A DNA stretch of 64,000 nt from Mechercharimyces sp. CAU 1602 (GCF_024753565.1 NZ_JANTPT010000001.1:1259969-1323968), one strand, 5' to 3'. Counted from the stretch's first letter, positions 44,715 through 53,338 are shown. Numbers and translations: made by a program. The notes: generated from the letters alone by a model not told the origin.

Positions 44715-44804
44715 TTAGACCTCAGATCACTACATCGCCTAGAGCCATTCAATCTGGAGAGGCTCTTCATAAATATCTATTCTAGTCAACAGGAGGTGAT
44801 AGCA

Positions 44805-45077
44805 TTGTCTTCTCCATTGACTCAAACGTTGATTGTTGTCGTCAATCAGAATGCCTTTCTCGTTCTTGATGATCCCCGTGGCAGGCGTTCCGTTATTGGC
44901 ATCAGTTTAGCTTATGCCTTAATCCTCAACCGCCGTTTCGGTATCCCGATCAGAAGAGTATCCTTACCATCAACATCCGTTGATTCCCCCGCAGCAGATA
45001 TCGAACTTATTGGACTCGATGAGCAAGCTGTACCAGAAGCTCTGGAACGCGGGCTGGGAGCCGTACTCGACTTTTAA
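44805..45077 (+). CDS. Array paralog 9 (90 aa, unknown family)
   Basis: TTG start after AGGAGGTGATAG. The core opens SSPLTQTLIVVVNQNAFLVL and has RRSVIGISLAYALILNRR and GIPIRR, so it is among the more diverged. The tail is TSVDSPAADIELIGLDEQAV, then PEALERGLGAVLDF, ending in an amphipathic helix. The upstream element is weak (AAATATCTA at about 44771-44779, with CATTCAATC further up). Confidence 0.8.
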   Translation: MSSPLTQTLIVVVNQNAFLVLDDPRGRRSVIGISLAYALILNRRFGIPIRRVSLPSTSVDSPAADIELIGLDEQAVPEALERGLGAVLDF

Positions 45078-45152
45078 TCGCAATTGCATCCCCTTCTCAT
45101 TCCAGCAAATGAGGCTTTCCACCTAATAGAATCTCTTGTTATACAAAACCAT

Positions 45153-45182
45153 CCGATCAAGTATATTTCCATGAATGTACTA
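45153..45182 (+). promoter_or_regulatory. Array promoter-like element, copy 10
   Basis: CCGATCAA, 13 bases, AATGTACTA, 25 bases before the TTG start; each block has one change from the common form. Confidence 0.4.
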
Positions 45183-45207
45183 GTCTAGTAAGCAGGAGGT
45201 GATAGCA

Positions 45208-45495
45208 TTGTTAATTGTATTAGTCAACAGAAATGCCTTTCTCGTTCTCGATGATCCCCGTGGCAGACGTTCCATTATTGGCATGAGCTTGGCTTATGCT
45301 GCCATTCTCAACCGTCGTTTCGGTATCCCGATCAGAAGAGTATCCTTACCCTCAACATCCGTTGACGCCCCCGCGGATATCGGACTAGGCGGAGTCGGTG
45401 AGCAAGTTGCCCCCACAGATATCGGACTTGTCGGGTTAGATGAGCCAGCTTCATCGGCAGATGTGGAAAGCATCGCTGTAGGGATCAGATTTTAA
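45208..45495 (+). CDS. Array paralog 10 (95 aa, unknown family)
   Basis: TTG start after AGGAGGTGATAG. Like copy 1 it lacks the SSQLTQT segment and begins MLIVLVNRNAFLVLDDPRGR, but the rest of the core is the modern form with IIGMSLAY and GIPIRR. The tail is long and internally repetitive: DIGLGGVGEQVAPT and DIGLVGLDEPASS are two versions of one motif, followed by ADVESIAVGIRF. The repetition hints that tails grow by short duplications. Confidence 0.82.
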   Translation: MLIVLVNRNAFLVLDDPRGRRSIIGMSLAYAAILNRRFGIPIRRVSLPSTSVDAPADIGLGGVGEQVAPTDIGLVGLDEPASSADVESIAVGIRF

Positions 45496-45583
45496 TCAAC
45501 ATCTCCTTATCTTACAAGCAAGAGAAAACTATAAACTAAAATCGGTATCCTTTCAGATTATTATAGTTATAAAATTCAACCAT

Positions 45584-45615
45584 TCAATCAATAAATCTTT
45601 TTTAACAATATACTA
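45584..45615 (+). promoter_or_regulatory. Array promoter-like element, copy 11
   Basis: TCAATCAA, 15 bases, AATATACTA, 25 bases before the TTG start. Confidence 0.45.
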
Positions 45616-45640
45616 TCCTAACAAGAAGGAGGTAATAGCA

Positions 45641-45895
45641 TTGTCTTCTCCATTGACTCAAACCTTGATTGTTGTCGTCAATCAGAATGCCTTTCTCGTT
45701 CTCGATGATCCCCGTGGCAGGCGTTCCATTATTGGCATCAGCTTAGCTTATGCTGCCATTCTCAACCGTCGTTTCGGTATCCCGGTAAGAAGAGTATCCT
45801 TACCGTCAACATCCGTTGAAGCGCTCGCAGATTTCGATTTCGACAGGCCAGCTGCAGCACAGGCGGAGGAACTGCTGGATGCTGTCGACCTTTAA
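45641..45895 (+). CDS. Array paralog 11 (84 aa, unknown family)
   Basis: This is the last copy. Its upstream sequence is AAGGAGGTAATAGCATTG: the GTG found inside the ribosome-binding site of most other copies is changed to GTA here, so the TTG must be the start. The core opens SSPLTQTLIVVVNQNAFLVL and is otherwise standard. The tail TSVEALADFDFDRPAAAQAE, then ELLDAVDL, is acidic with an Ala-rich end helix. It converges with proS across a shared hairpin. Confidence 0.83.
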   Translation: MSSPLTQTLIVVVNQNAFLVLDDPRGRRSIIGISLAYAAILNRRFGIPVRRVSLPSTSVEALADFDFDRPAAAQAEELLDAVDL

Positions 45896-45921
45896 TCATT
45901 TACATTTTCCTATACCAACAA

Positions 45922-45949
45922 AAGAGCCTTTCCAGGTGGAAAGGCTCTT
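45922..45949 (-). terminator. Terminator after proS (shared with array end)
   Basis: AAGAGCCTTTCC pairs perfectly with GGAAAGGCTCTT around a four-base loop; the minus strand continues TTGTTGG. The stem sequence is the same as in the array terminators. Confidence 0.75.
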
Positions 45950-45965
45950 ACTACGTACATCGTCG

Positions 45966-47705
45966 TTACCTATTCTTTATTCTTTTTGTTAATGCTGCTA
46001 CTTGCTTAAGCAGTTGTGGCAATTGTTCCATCACATCTGTTTTGGAAATTTCTCCACTTTCACCGGAACGACGTACTTTATACTCAACCAATCCGTCCCC
46101 TACTTTAGCACCTACAGTAATACGTACCGGTATCCCAAGCAAGTCTGCATCTTTAAATTTGACTCCAGCTCGTTCCTTACGATCATCAAAGAGAACTTCA
46201 ACGCCTGCTGCTTGCATGCTGGCATATAGCTCTTCTGCCACGTCTCTCTGCTCATCATTTTTCACGTTGACGACGATCAGATGAACGGCATATGGGGCGA
46301 TAGCTAATGGCCACACAATCCCATCGTCATCATGGTGCTGTTCCACAATGGATGCTACGGTGCGAGAGATTCCTACACCATAACACCCCATCGTCATCGG
46401 GATTTCTTTCCCGTTGGGGTCGTGAATTACCGCATTCATCGGCTTACTATATTTCGTCCCCAGCTTAAAAACTTGACCCACTTCAATTCCACGCGTAAAG
46501 GAGACCGCGTCGCCACACTGCGGACAAACATCCCCTTCCTCGATCAGACGCACATCAGCAACATGATAGGAAAGTACATCCCTTTGAAAATCAACATGTT
46601 TCAGATGAGTATCACCTTCATTGGCACCCACGACCGCATCCTTCATCTGCGCCGCCGTATGATCCACTAAAATACGAATCTCTTTTTGCAAACCAATTGG
46701 ACCTGCGAAGCCGACGGGTGCTCCCGTAACCTGTTGTACCATCTCTTCGGTAGCCAGTTCACACACTTCTGCCTCTAAGAAATTTTTTACCTTAATATCA
46801 TTCACTTCATGATCACCGCGAACCAACACCATCACGGGTTCACCATCTACAATAAACAGTAAACTTTTTATGAGATGCGCAGGCTCAATGCCCAGCATGT
46901 TTGTCACTTGTTCTATACTCTTTGCTCCCGGCGTCGCCACTTTTTCCAATGGAGCTACCGTTAACCCACTATCGCTTGCTTTAGGCACCTGAACTTCTGC
47001 CATTTCGATATTAGCGGCGTAATCACAAGCACGACAAAATACCAAAGTATCTTCTCCTGCCGAAGACAAGGCCATAAATTCATGTGTACCCGTACCCCCG
47101 ATGGCACCTGCATCCGCTTCCACCGGACGAAATTCAAGTCCGCAACGTGTAAAAATGCGGGAATAGGCATCATACATCATTTGATATGTTTTTTCCAAGC
47201 TTTCTTCATCCGCATGAAAGGAGTACGCATCTTTCATCAGGAATTCACGCCCGCGCAACACTCCAGAGCGAGGCCGGCGCTCATCACGAAACTTCGTCTG
47301 AATCTGGTATAAGGTAAGTGGCAACTTCTTGTATGAACTAACCGTATTACGTAGCAAATCGGTAATCACTTCTTCGTGGGTAGGACCGAGCAAAAAATCG
47401 CGTTCATGCCGATCAACGAGCTTCACTAATTCCGCTCCGTATGTTTCCCACCGTCCTGATTCCTTCCACAGCTCAGATGGATTCATCGCCGGCAGCAATA
47501 ATTCTTGTGCCCCTACCTGCTCCATCTCTTCCCGCACGATCTGCTCCACCTTGCGTAGAACACGGTGACCCAGTGGCAACAACGTATAAATCCCTGCCGC
47601 TAGCTGTTTGATCATGCCCGCTTTTAGCATCAAGCGATGGCTCATCACTTCCGCTTCTGCGCCAACATCACGCAAAGTTGGAATCAAAGCTGTTTGTTGC
47701 CTCAT
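45966..47705 (-). CDS. proS: Prolyl-tRNA synthetase (bacterial type)
   Basis: ProS charges tRNA-Pro. The 579-residue length and the inserted YbaK-like editing domain (about residues 230-385, with FVDGEPVMVLVRGDHEVNDI) identify the bacterial type. Class II motifs are present: motif 1 near LLLPAMNPSELW, motif 2 TKFRDERRPRSGVLRGREF and motif 3 MTMGCYGVGISRTVA. The anticodon-binding domain follows. It is 27 bases after rseP. In Bacillus polC follows directly; here the paralog array intervenes on the other strand. Confidence 0.97.
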   Translation of the reverse strand: MRQQTALIPTLRDVGAEAEVMSHRLMLKAGMIKQLAAGIYTLLPLGHRVLRKVEQIVREEMEQVGAQELLLPAMNPSELWKESGRWETYGAELVKLVDRHERDFLLGPTHEEVITDLLRNTVSSYKKLPLTLYQIQTKFRDERRPRSGVLRGREFLMKDAYSFHADEESLEKTYQMMYDAYSRIFTRCGLEFRPVEADAGAIGGTGTHEFMALSSAGEDTLVFCRACDYAANIEMAEVQVPKASDSGLTVAPLEKVATPGAKSIEQVTNMLGIEPAHLIKSLLFIVDGEPVMVLVRGDHEVNDIKVKNFLEAEVCELATEEMVQQVTGAPVGFAGPIGLQKEIRILVDHTAAQMKDAVVGANEGDTHLKHVDFQRDVLSYHVADVRLIEEGDVCPQCGDAVSFTRGIEVGQVFKLGTKYSKPMNAVIHDPNGKEIPMTMGCYGVGISRTVASIVEQHHDDDGIVWPLAIAPYAVHLIVVNVKNDEQRDVAEELYASMQAAGVEVLFDDRKERAGVKFKDADLLGIPVRITVGAKVGDGLVEYKVRRSGESGEISKTDVMEQLPQLLKQVAALTKRIKNR

Positions 47706-47732
47706 TCTTTTTCCTCCTCTATAGTGCCCACA

Positions 47733-48995
47733 TCAACCGTTAACACTAAACAAACGCATAATATCGTTATAAGTTACCGCAATCATAAAGATCATCAATA
47801 ATGCAAACCCAACGAAGTGAACCATACTCTCCTTATTAGGATCAATCGGTTTGCGACGAATCCCTTCCAATCCTAAGAAAATTAAGCGACTACCGTCAAG
47901 GGCAGGAATGGGGAATAAGTTTAACATCCCAAGGTTAACACTTAGCATAGCAGCAAAATTAATGAGTGACACCCACCCGGCTTCTGCCGCTTGCCCCGAA
48001 ATGGAGGCGATTCCAACTGGACCGGCTAAATTGTCAAAACTGATTTGTCCTGTGATCAACATACCAAAGCTCTTAATAACAGTCAGCGTCATTCGATACG
48101 TATCTTTAAATCCCTCGCTCACAGCCGTTAATAACCCAGCCTCTTTCATCCCTTGCTCTAGTTCCACACCAATAATAAAGAAATCATCCTGTTTAATGGG
48201 ATCGACTGTTAGGGTCTTCAACTCCCCGTCACGTTCAACCGTTAGCTCAACCGGGGATCCACCTTGCTCAATCAAATGGAATCTAAAATCTGCAAACGCA
48301 CGATATGGATTTCCGTCTGCTTCCCGAATAATATCGCCTGCTTGCAATTCCGCTGCTGCTGCTGGAGTATCGGGTTGTACTTTCTTAATCGTAATTTCCG
48401 ATTCGACCCCCACAGTCAAAGATACAATCGCGTAAAATATAACGGCGAGGATGATGTTAAAGAGCGGTCCTGCAAAAATGGTCATCGCACGCTGTCCCAA
48501 TGTCTTGGAACCAAACTGACGATCCCACGGTGCAATTTGAACCACTTGGTTTTCCGCAAATTGGATCTCTGCTTGTGGATGAACCGCATAACGAGTCTCT
48601 TTTCCTTCTTCATCTTCTAACACCACATAAAGGTGATGCTCTATTTCGTATTCGGTCAGCCTTCCCCGCACCACTGCCGTAGGATCCACCACTTGTTTTA
48701 AGAGACTGATGCGGGTTACTTTCCCTTCTTGATCCAAAGTTAAGGTGACTGGCGATCCATTCTTTAGTTCCATCACTTCAGGATCTTCGCCTGCCATGCG
48801 TACATAACCCCCGATCGGTAAGATCCGCAGGGAATAGAGAGTTTCTCCTTTCTTCCACGCAACCAACTTCGGGCCCATCCCAATAGCAAATTCTCGAACT
48901 AAAATACCCGCTCGTTTGGCAAAGAGAAAGTGACCCAGCTCATGAATAAAGACAAGCACACCGATCACTAACACAAAGGATAATACGGTCTGCAT
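47733..48995 (-). CDS. rseP: Site-2 metalloprotease RseP/RasP
   Basis: This is an intramembrane zinc protease that cleaves transmembrane proteins such as anti-sigma factors and signal-peptide remnants. The first helix holds the zinc motif HELGHFLFAKRAG (about residues 18-30). Two hydrophobic segments flank a PDZ domain (KVQPDTPAAAAELQAGDIIR), and the third metal ligand is in NLFPIPALDGSRL. At 420 residues it is normal. It lies between dxr and proS as in Bacillus. Confidence 0.96.
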   Translation of the reverse strand: MQTVLSFVLVIGVLVFIHELGHFLFAKRAGILVREFAIGMGPKLVAWKKGETLYSLRILPIGGYVRMAGEDPEVMELKNGSPVTLTLDQEGKVTRISLLKQVVDPTAVVRGRLTEYEIEHHLYVVLEDEEGKETRYAVHPQAEIQFAENQVVQIAPWDRQFGSKTLGQRAMTIFAGPLFNIILAVIFYAIVSLTVGVESEITIKKVQPDTPAAAAELQAGDIIREADGNPYRAFADFRFHLIEQGGSPVELTVERDGELKTLTVDPIKQDDFFIIGVELEQGMKEAGLLTAVSEGFKDTYRMTLTVIKSFGMLITGQISFDNLAGPVGIASISGQAAEAGWVSLINFAAMLSVNLGMLNLFPIPALDGSRLIFLGLEGIRRKPIDPNKESMVHFVGFALLMIFMIAVTYNDIMRLFSVNG

Positions 48996-49006
48996 ACTAC
49001 CACCAC

Positions 49007-50164
49007 CTATTGAAATATGCCGATCTCACGCGCAGACAGTCGCGCCCAATGATCTGCTTCGTACAGTTCTTGCAAGGTTGGATCTGCAATCTTCTGGTGT
49101 TTCACTAACACTTCGCCCACAATCTCCTCAATTCCTAGATAAGGAATCTCCTCTTGTAAGAAACGTTCTACCGCTACTTCGTTAGCAGCATTTAAAACTG
49201 CCGGAACACTACCTCCAGCTTTGCCTGCGTCAAAAGCATATTTTAGTAATGGATAACGGGTCAAATCCGGCTCATAAAAGTGAAGTGATCCCAGCTTAGC
49301 CAGATCTAGTTGCTCTCCTGCTAGCGGTAGACGCTGTGGGTAAGTGAGCGCATATTGAATCGGCACTTTCATATCTGGTGTTCCCAGCTGTGCCATCATC
49401 GCCCCATCTTGAAACTCCACCAATGAATGAACAATACTTTGTGGATGAATCAATACCTCAATTTGCTCATAGTCCATCTTAAACAACCAATGAGCCTCTA
49501 TCACTTCTAACCCTTTATTTAACATCGTGGCCGAATCAATCGTCACTTTGGCACCCATCGACCAATTGGGGTGCTTTAACGCTTCTGCCGGGGTAGCTCG
49601 AGCGATATCTTCACGACTCCAATCACGAAACGAACCCCCGGAAGCGGTAAGAATCATTTTCTTCACATCACTGCGTCGCTCTCCATTCAAGCATTGGAAA
49701 ATGGCAGAATGCTCACTATCGATCGGCAAAATCTCTACACCGTGTTCCCGAGCTACCTTTGTGACAATCGCACCACCCATCACTAGCGTTTCCTTATTGG
49801 CTAGTCCGATCGTCTTGCCTGCTTCAATCGCCGCCAACGTGGGGGTTAATCCCTGACTTCCGACGATGGCAGAGACAACATAGTTCGAAGCGGAGCATGT
49901 AGCCACAGCCAGAAGTCCTTCTTCACCAAACATTACTTGAACAGAGGAGTCTACTTCCCTTCGCACTTGCTCTGCTGCTTCTTTACTCGCCATCGAGATC
50001 AGCTTTGGACGCGTTCGTCTAACCTGCTCTACCATAGCAGGAACATTACTGCCCGCAGCTAGCGCTACTATCTCAAAGCTTTCTGGATGTGCGCTTACCA
50101 CTTCGATCGTATTTTGCCCAATCGAACCGGTTGATCCCAAAATACTAATCCGTTTTATCGTCAT
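49007..50164 (-). CDS. dxr: 1-deoxy-D-xylulose 5-phosphate reductoisomerase
   Basis: Dxr converts DXP to methylerythritol phosphate, the committed step of the non-mevalonate isoprenoid pathway. The NADPH-binding motif LGSTGSIGQNTIEV is at the N-terminus. Metal and substrate residues are in LPIDSEHSAIFQ and TASGGSFRDW, and GAKVTIDSATMLNKGLEVIE is the central signature. The 385 residues are normal. It lies 11 bases before rseP in the frr-uppS-cdsA-dxr-rseP series. Confidence 0.97.
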   Translation of the reverse strand: MTIKRISILGSTGSIGQNTIEVVSAHPESFEIVALAAGSNVPAMVEQVRRTRPKLISMASKEAAEQVRREVDSSVQVMFGEEGLLAVATCSASNYVVSAIVGSQGLTPTLAAIEAGKTIGLANKETLVMGGAIVTKVAREHGVEILPIDSEHSAIFQCLNGERRSDVKKMILTASGGSFRDWSREDIARATPAEALKHPNWSMGAKVTIDSATMLNKGLEVIEAHWLFKMDYEQIEVLIHPQSIVHSLVEFQDGAMMAQLGTPDMKVPIQYALTYPQRLPLAGEQLDLAKLGSLHFYEPDLTRYPLLKYAFDAGKAGGSVPAVLNAANEVAVERFLQEEIPYLGIEEIVGEVLVKHQKIADPTLQELYEADHWARLSAREIGIFQ

Positions 50165-50226
50165 CGCCTACTTTCTATTTCCAGGCTTAGCCATTTTTCT
50201 AGAATGAAACCTCACTCCTTCATCTA

Positions 50227-51036
50227 TTAAATCACTTGTAAAAGATGAAGAACAGGAAATACGAAGATCAAACTATCCATTCGATCTAATACACCACCAT
50301 GACCAGGTAACAGCGTTCCCGAGTCCTTTACAGAAAATGTACGCTTCATCGCTGATTCTGCCAAGTCTCCTAACTGACCAAACACAGCAATCATCATAAT
50401 CACACCCATCATCTGAGTGACGGTTCCCAATATAGGATAAAGTGCAATAAAGATCCCGCCTACCACAATCGCCGCAATTAAACCACCTAAGTGACCACCC
50501 ATAGTCTTATTAGGACTGATTGTTGGCCATAGCTTTCGCTTGCCTAAACGGCGCCCGATCATATAAGCACCGATATCGTTAGCCCATGTTACAAAAATAA
50601 CCAACAAAGACCAGTACAGTCCTTCCTCGATCAATCGTCCTTCAATCATATAGGAGAAACCAAATCCTATGTACACAGCCCCAATGAACGAAAGTGACAC
50701 GTGATGAATATCCACCTCGTTCTTACTGAAGATCATAATCAAAAAATAACCTATAACACCTAACAACACAATCGTGCCTTGGCTGGGAAACAAAATTCGC
50801 TCTAAAGAGAAGTAACCCCCTGCCCCCACCATGGTATATAGTTGAAAAAGAGCCACCAGAAAAAAGCCAAAAAGGGCTTGTGGCTTGTACCACGAGATAC
50901 GGAGCATGTGATTAAATTCTTTGTACCCTATAAGTGCTATAACTGCGATGAGGCCGGCGTACCATACTCCTCCAACTAAGAGGAAACCCATAAATCCCGC
51001 CGCTACAATAAATCCTGTAATGGTTCGTTGTTTCAT
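50227..51036 (-). CDS. cdsA: Phosphatidate cytidylyltransferase
   Basis: CdsA makes CDP-diacylglycerol from phosphatidate and CTP for phospholipid synthesis. It is a 269-residue membrane protein with about eight hydrophobic segments. The family signature near the C-terminus is KDSGTLLPGHGGVLDRMDS, with the Asp residues that bind metal and CTP. The ATG at 51036 (MKQRTITGF) has AGGTG eight bases upstream; an in-frame GTG lies nine bases earlier. It follows uppS by 15 bases. Confidence 0.95.
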   Translation of the reverse strand: MKQRTITGFIVAAGFMGFLLVGGVWYAGLIAVIALIGYKEFNHMLRISWYKPQALFGFFLVALFQLYTMVGAGGYFSLERILFPSQGTIVLLGVIGYFLIMIFSKNEVDIHHVSLSFIGAVYIGFGFSYMIEGRLIEEGLYWSLLVIFVTWANDIGAYMIGRRLGKRKLWPTISPNKTMGGHLGGLIAAIVVGGIFIALYPILGTVTQMMGVIMMIAVFGQLGDLAESAMKRTFSVKDSGTLLPGHGGVLDRMDSLIFVFPVLHLLQVI

Positions 51037-51051
51037 AGTAACCACACCTAT

Positions 51052-51849
51052 CTATTTCAACGCCCCATATCGACGAGATCGGCGTTGATAATCTTGAATG
51101 GCCTGCAGGAAACTCTTCTCTTTAAAATCGGGCCAAGCTGTTTCCGTAAACCAAAGTTCACTATATGCAAGCTGCCATAACATAAAGTTACTGATACGAA
51201 TCTCTCCACTTGTCCGGATCATCAAATCTGGATCAGGTAAATCCCGAGTGTACAAATAACGAGCGAATGTCTCCTCATTTACCTCATCTATGTCTAAATG
51301 CCCCCCTGCCTGATCGCGGAGCATCCCTTCTACCGCATATAAAATCTCCGAACGCGATCCATAATTCATTGCGAAATTAAGTTGTAAACCAGTATTTTCT
51401 TTTGTCTCTTCACGAAACTGGTTAATCGCACTCATTGTAAAGCCCGGCAACTGGGATTCGCTTCCCACCATTTCCACACGGATATTACGGCTCTTTAATT
51501 CCTTAATCTCACTGTTAAAAAACTCTTGCGGTAATTTCATCAGAAAATTGACTTCATCCCGCGGTCGCTTCCAATTCTCAGTGGAAAAAGAGTATAAAGT
51601 AAGAACCTCAATTCCTAAATCGTCTGCCACACGTACGATTTCACGAACTGTTTTCATACCTGCTTGATGACCAGCTATCCGCGGTAGGCCACGCTTAGCT
51701 GCCCAACGACCATTCCCATCCATAATGATCGCCACATGTTTGGGAATCTGTCCAAATTTCAATTGTTTGATTGTTTCTGAGCGATCTGTATCGCTCGTCA
51801 CCCCGATTTCCTGATGTCCACGGAATAATCGCTTAAGAGCTTCTAACAT
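51052..51849 (-). CDS. uppS: Undecaprenyl diphosphate synthase
   Basis: UppS builds the C55 lipid carrier for cell-wall synthesis. The motif IIMDGNGRWAAKRGLPRIAG holds the catalytic Asp and substrate-binding Arg and Trp; later signatures are LTLYSFSTENWKRP and DLMIRTSGEIRISNFMLWQ. The protein is 265 residues. I chose the second ATG (51849), seven bases after GGAGG, over one six bases upstream. It precedes cdsA. Confidence 0.96.
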   Translation of the reverse strand: MLEALKRLFRGHQEIGVTSDTDRSETIKQLKFGQIPKHVAIIMDGNGRWAAKRGLPRIAGHQAGMKTVREIVRVADDLGIEVLTLYSFSTENWKRPRDEVNFLMKLPQEFFNSEIKELKSRNIRVEMVGSESQLPGFTMSAINQFREETKENTGLQLNFAMNYGSRSEILYAVEGMLRDQAGGHLDIDEVNEETFARYLYTRDLPDPDLMIRTSGEIRISNFMLWQLAYSELWFTETAWPDFKEKSFLQAIQDYQRRSRRYGALK

Positions 51850-51936
51850 GTCCATTCCTCCGACCAGTACGATAGCCTCTTAAAAATATTATAATACATA
51901 ATAGTACAAAGCCAAAATCGGTTTTTTTAAAGGAAA

Positions 51937-51954
51937 ACCCCCTAGTCAGGGGGT
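51937..51954 (-). terminator. Terminator after frr
   Basis: ACCCCCT pairs with AGGGGGT around a four-base loop, and the minus strand continues TTTCCTTTAAAAAAACC. It lies between frr and uppS. Confidence 0.7.
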
Positions 51955-51974
51955 GTAGGGAAGAGGATAATACA

Positions 51975-52532
51975 TTATACCTCCATGATTTCCTTTTCTT
52001 TCCCTTTAATCACATCTTCAGATACTTCTATATAGCGATCTGTCAGTTTTTGTACCTCTTCTTGTCCACGGCGAGCATCATCTTCTGAGATATCACCTGA
52101 TTTTTCTAATTTCTTCACTTCATCATTGGCATCCCGACGAATGTTACGAATCGCTACCTTAGACTCTTCGCCCATCTTTTTCGCTAGTTTAACCAATTCA
52201 GCGCGACGTTCTTCCGTCAAGGCCGGAATCGCGATTCGGATCAAATTCCCATCATTCGTAGGTGTTAGACCTAGATCAGACTTTAAAATAGCACGTTCAA
52301 TTTCACCCAGCGAAGATTTATCCCAGGGTTGAATCAATAGCATGCGCGGTTCTGGAACGGATACATTGGCCATCTGGTTAATCGGCATTTCACTACCATA
52401 GTATTCAACCACAATCTTATCTAAAAGTGATGGGTTAGCTCTTCCGGCGCGCAGTGTACCCAGATCCTTTTTTAAAACCTGAATCGCTTTTTTCATTTTA
52501 TCTTCAGCACGATTTTTCACTTCGTTTAACAT
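51975..52532 (-). CDS. frr: Ribosome recycling factor
   Basis: RRF splits post-termination ribosomes with EF-G. The 185-residue protein is of standard length and has the conserved [20 protein letters not shown] and [20 protein letters not shown] segments, and a long helical domain ending in [21 protein letters not shown]-like sequence. Its ATG overlaps the pyrH stop as TAATG, so the two are coupled. Confidence 0.98.
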   Translation of the reverse strand: MLNEVKNRAEDKMKKAIQVLKKDLGTLRAGRANPSLLDKIVVEYYGSEMPINQMANVSVPEPRMLLIQPWDKSSLGEIERAILKSDLGLTPTNDGNLIRIAIPALTEERRAELVKLAKKMGEESKVAIRNIRRDANDEVKKLEKSGDISEDDARRGQEEVQKLTDRYIEVSEDVIKGKEKEIMEV

Positions 52533-53257
52533 TACTCATTCCCCCTTACAATAGTTCCGATTGTATCGCCTAAGATTACACGGCGTATATTACCCTCTGT
52601 TTTGATATTAAAGACGATTAATGGAATATCGTTGTCCATGCACAGTGAAGATGCGGTTGAATCCATCACACCCAGCCCTTTATTAAGGAGGTCTAAATAA
52701 GTAAGGGATTCATATTTCTCTGCGTTCTCATCTTCTTTTGGATCAGCAGTGTATACACCGTCAACTTGATTTTTTGCCATCAAGATGACATCTGCCTCTA
52801 TTTCTGCCGCACGCAGTGCAGCTGCTGTATCTGTAGAGAAATAAGGATTGCCCAATCCGGAGGAAAATATAACCACTCGACCTTTTTCCAAATGGCGCAT
52901 CGCACGGCGACGGATATACGGCTCTGCAACTTGTCGCATTTCAATCGATGTTTGTACACGTGTCGGCACACCTACATGCTCTAAACCATCTTGCAATGCG
53001 AGTGAGTTCATTACTGTGGCTAACATACCCATATAGTCTGCGGTCGCACGATCCATTCCACGCTCACTTCCAGACAGACCACGCCAGATATTCCCTCCAC
53101 CAACAACGACTGCGACCTCTACACCTAGCTCGACAACTTCTTGGATTTGACGAGAGATAGAGGCAATCATCTCCGAATCGATGCCAAACCCCTTTTCCCC
53201 CGCCAATGCTTCTCCACTTAGCTTTAATATCACTCGTTTAAACTTCGCGTGCGCCAT
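52532..53257 (-). CDS. pyrH: UMP kinase
   Basis: PyrH phosphorylates UMP to UDP. It belongs to the amino-acid-kinase fold: [20 protein letters not shown] is the N-terminal phosphate-binding segment and [11 protein letters not shown] the glycine-rich loop; [14 protein letters not shown] and [14 protein letters not shown] bind UMP and ATP. The protein is 241 residues from the ATG at 53257, seven bases after GGAGG; an adjacent ATG three bases upstream is possible. It lies between tsf and frr. Confidence 0.97.
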   Translation of the reverse strand: MAHAKFKRVILKLSGEALAGEKGFGIDSEMIASISRQIQEVVELGVEVAVVVGGGNIWRGLSGSERGMDRATADYMGMLATVMNSLALQDGLEHVGVPTRVQTSIEMRQVAEPYIRRRAMRHLEKGRVVIFSSGLGNPYFSTDTAAALRAAEIEADVILMAKNQVDGVYTADPKEDENAEKYESLTYLDLLNKGLGVMDSTASSLCMDNDIPLIVFNIKTEGNIRRVILGDTIGTIVRGNE

Positions 53258-53302
53258 CATCAGACCTCCAATCGTCAATACCTACCTACTTATGCACGGA
53301 AA

Positions 53303-53329
53303 AAAAGGGAACACAGGGTGTTCCCTTTT
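53303..53329 (-). terminator. Terminator after tsf
   Basis: AAAAGGGAACAC pairs with GTGTTCCCTTTT on the minus strand, followed by more T. It closes the rpsB-tsf unit. Confidence 0.85.
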
Positions 53330-53338
53330 GAGTGGTCC

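Noticed and set aside
41601-45895. CRISPR array
   Set aside because: The repeats are about 340-510 bases apart, contain intact reading frames, and lack short direct repeats with unique spacers; no cas gene is present.
41601-45895. RiPP precursor peptides (conserved leader, variable core)
   Set aside because: The layout fits superficially, but the tails contain no Cys and few Ser/Thr, there is no modification enzyme or exporter in the window, and the conserved part is longer than a usual leader.
41601-45895. LPxTG-type sortase substrates because of the LPSTS motif
   Set aside because: LPSTS lies in the middle, with no following hydrophobic segment or basic tail and no signal peptide.
41601-45895. 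Gas-vesicle GvpA/J-like proteins
   Set aside because: The strand-turn-helix feel is vaguely similar but the GvpA signature residues are absent and no other gvp gene is near.
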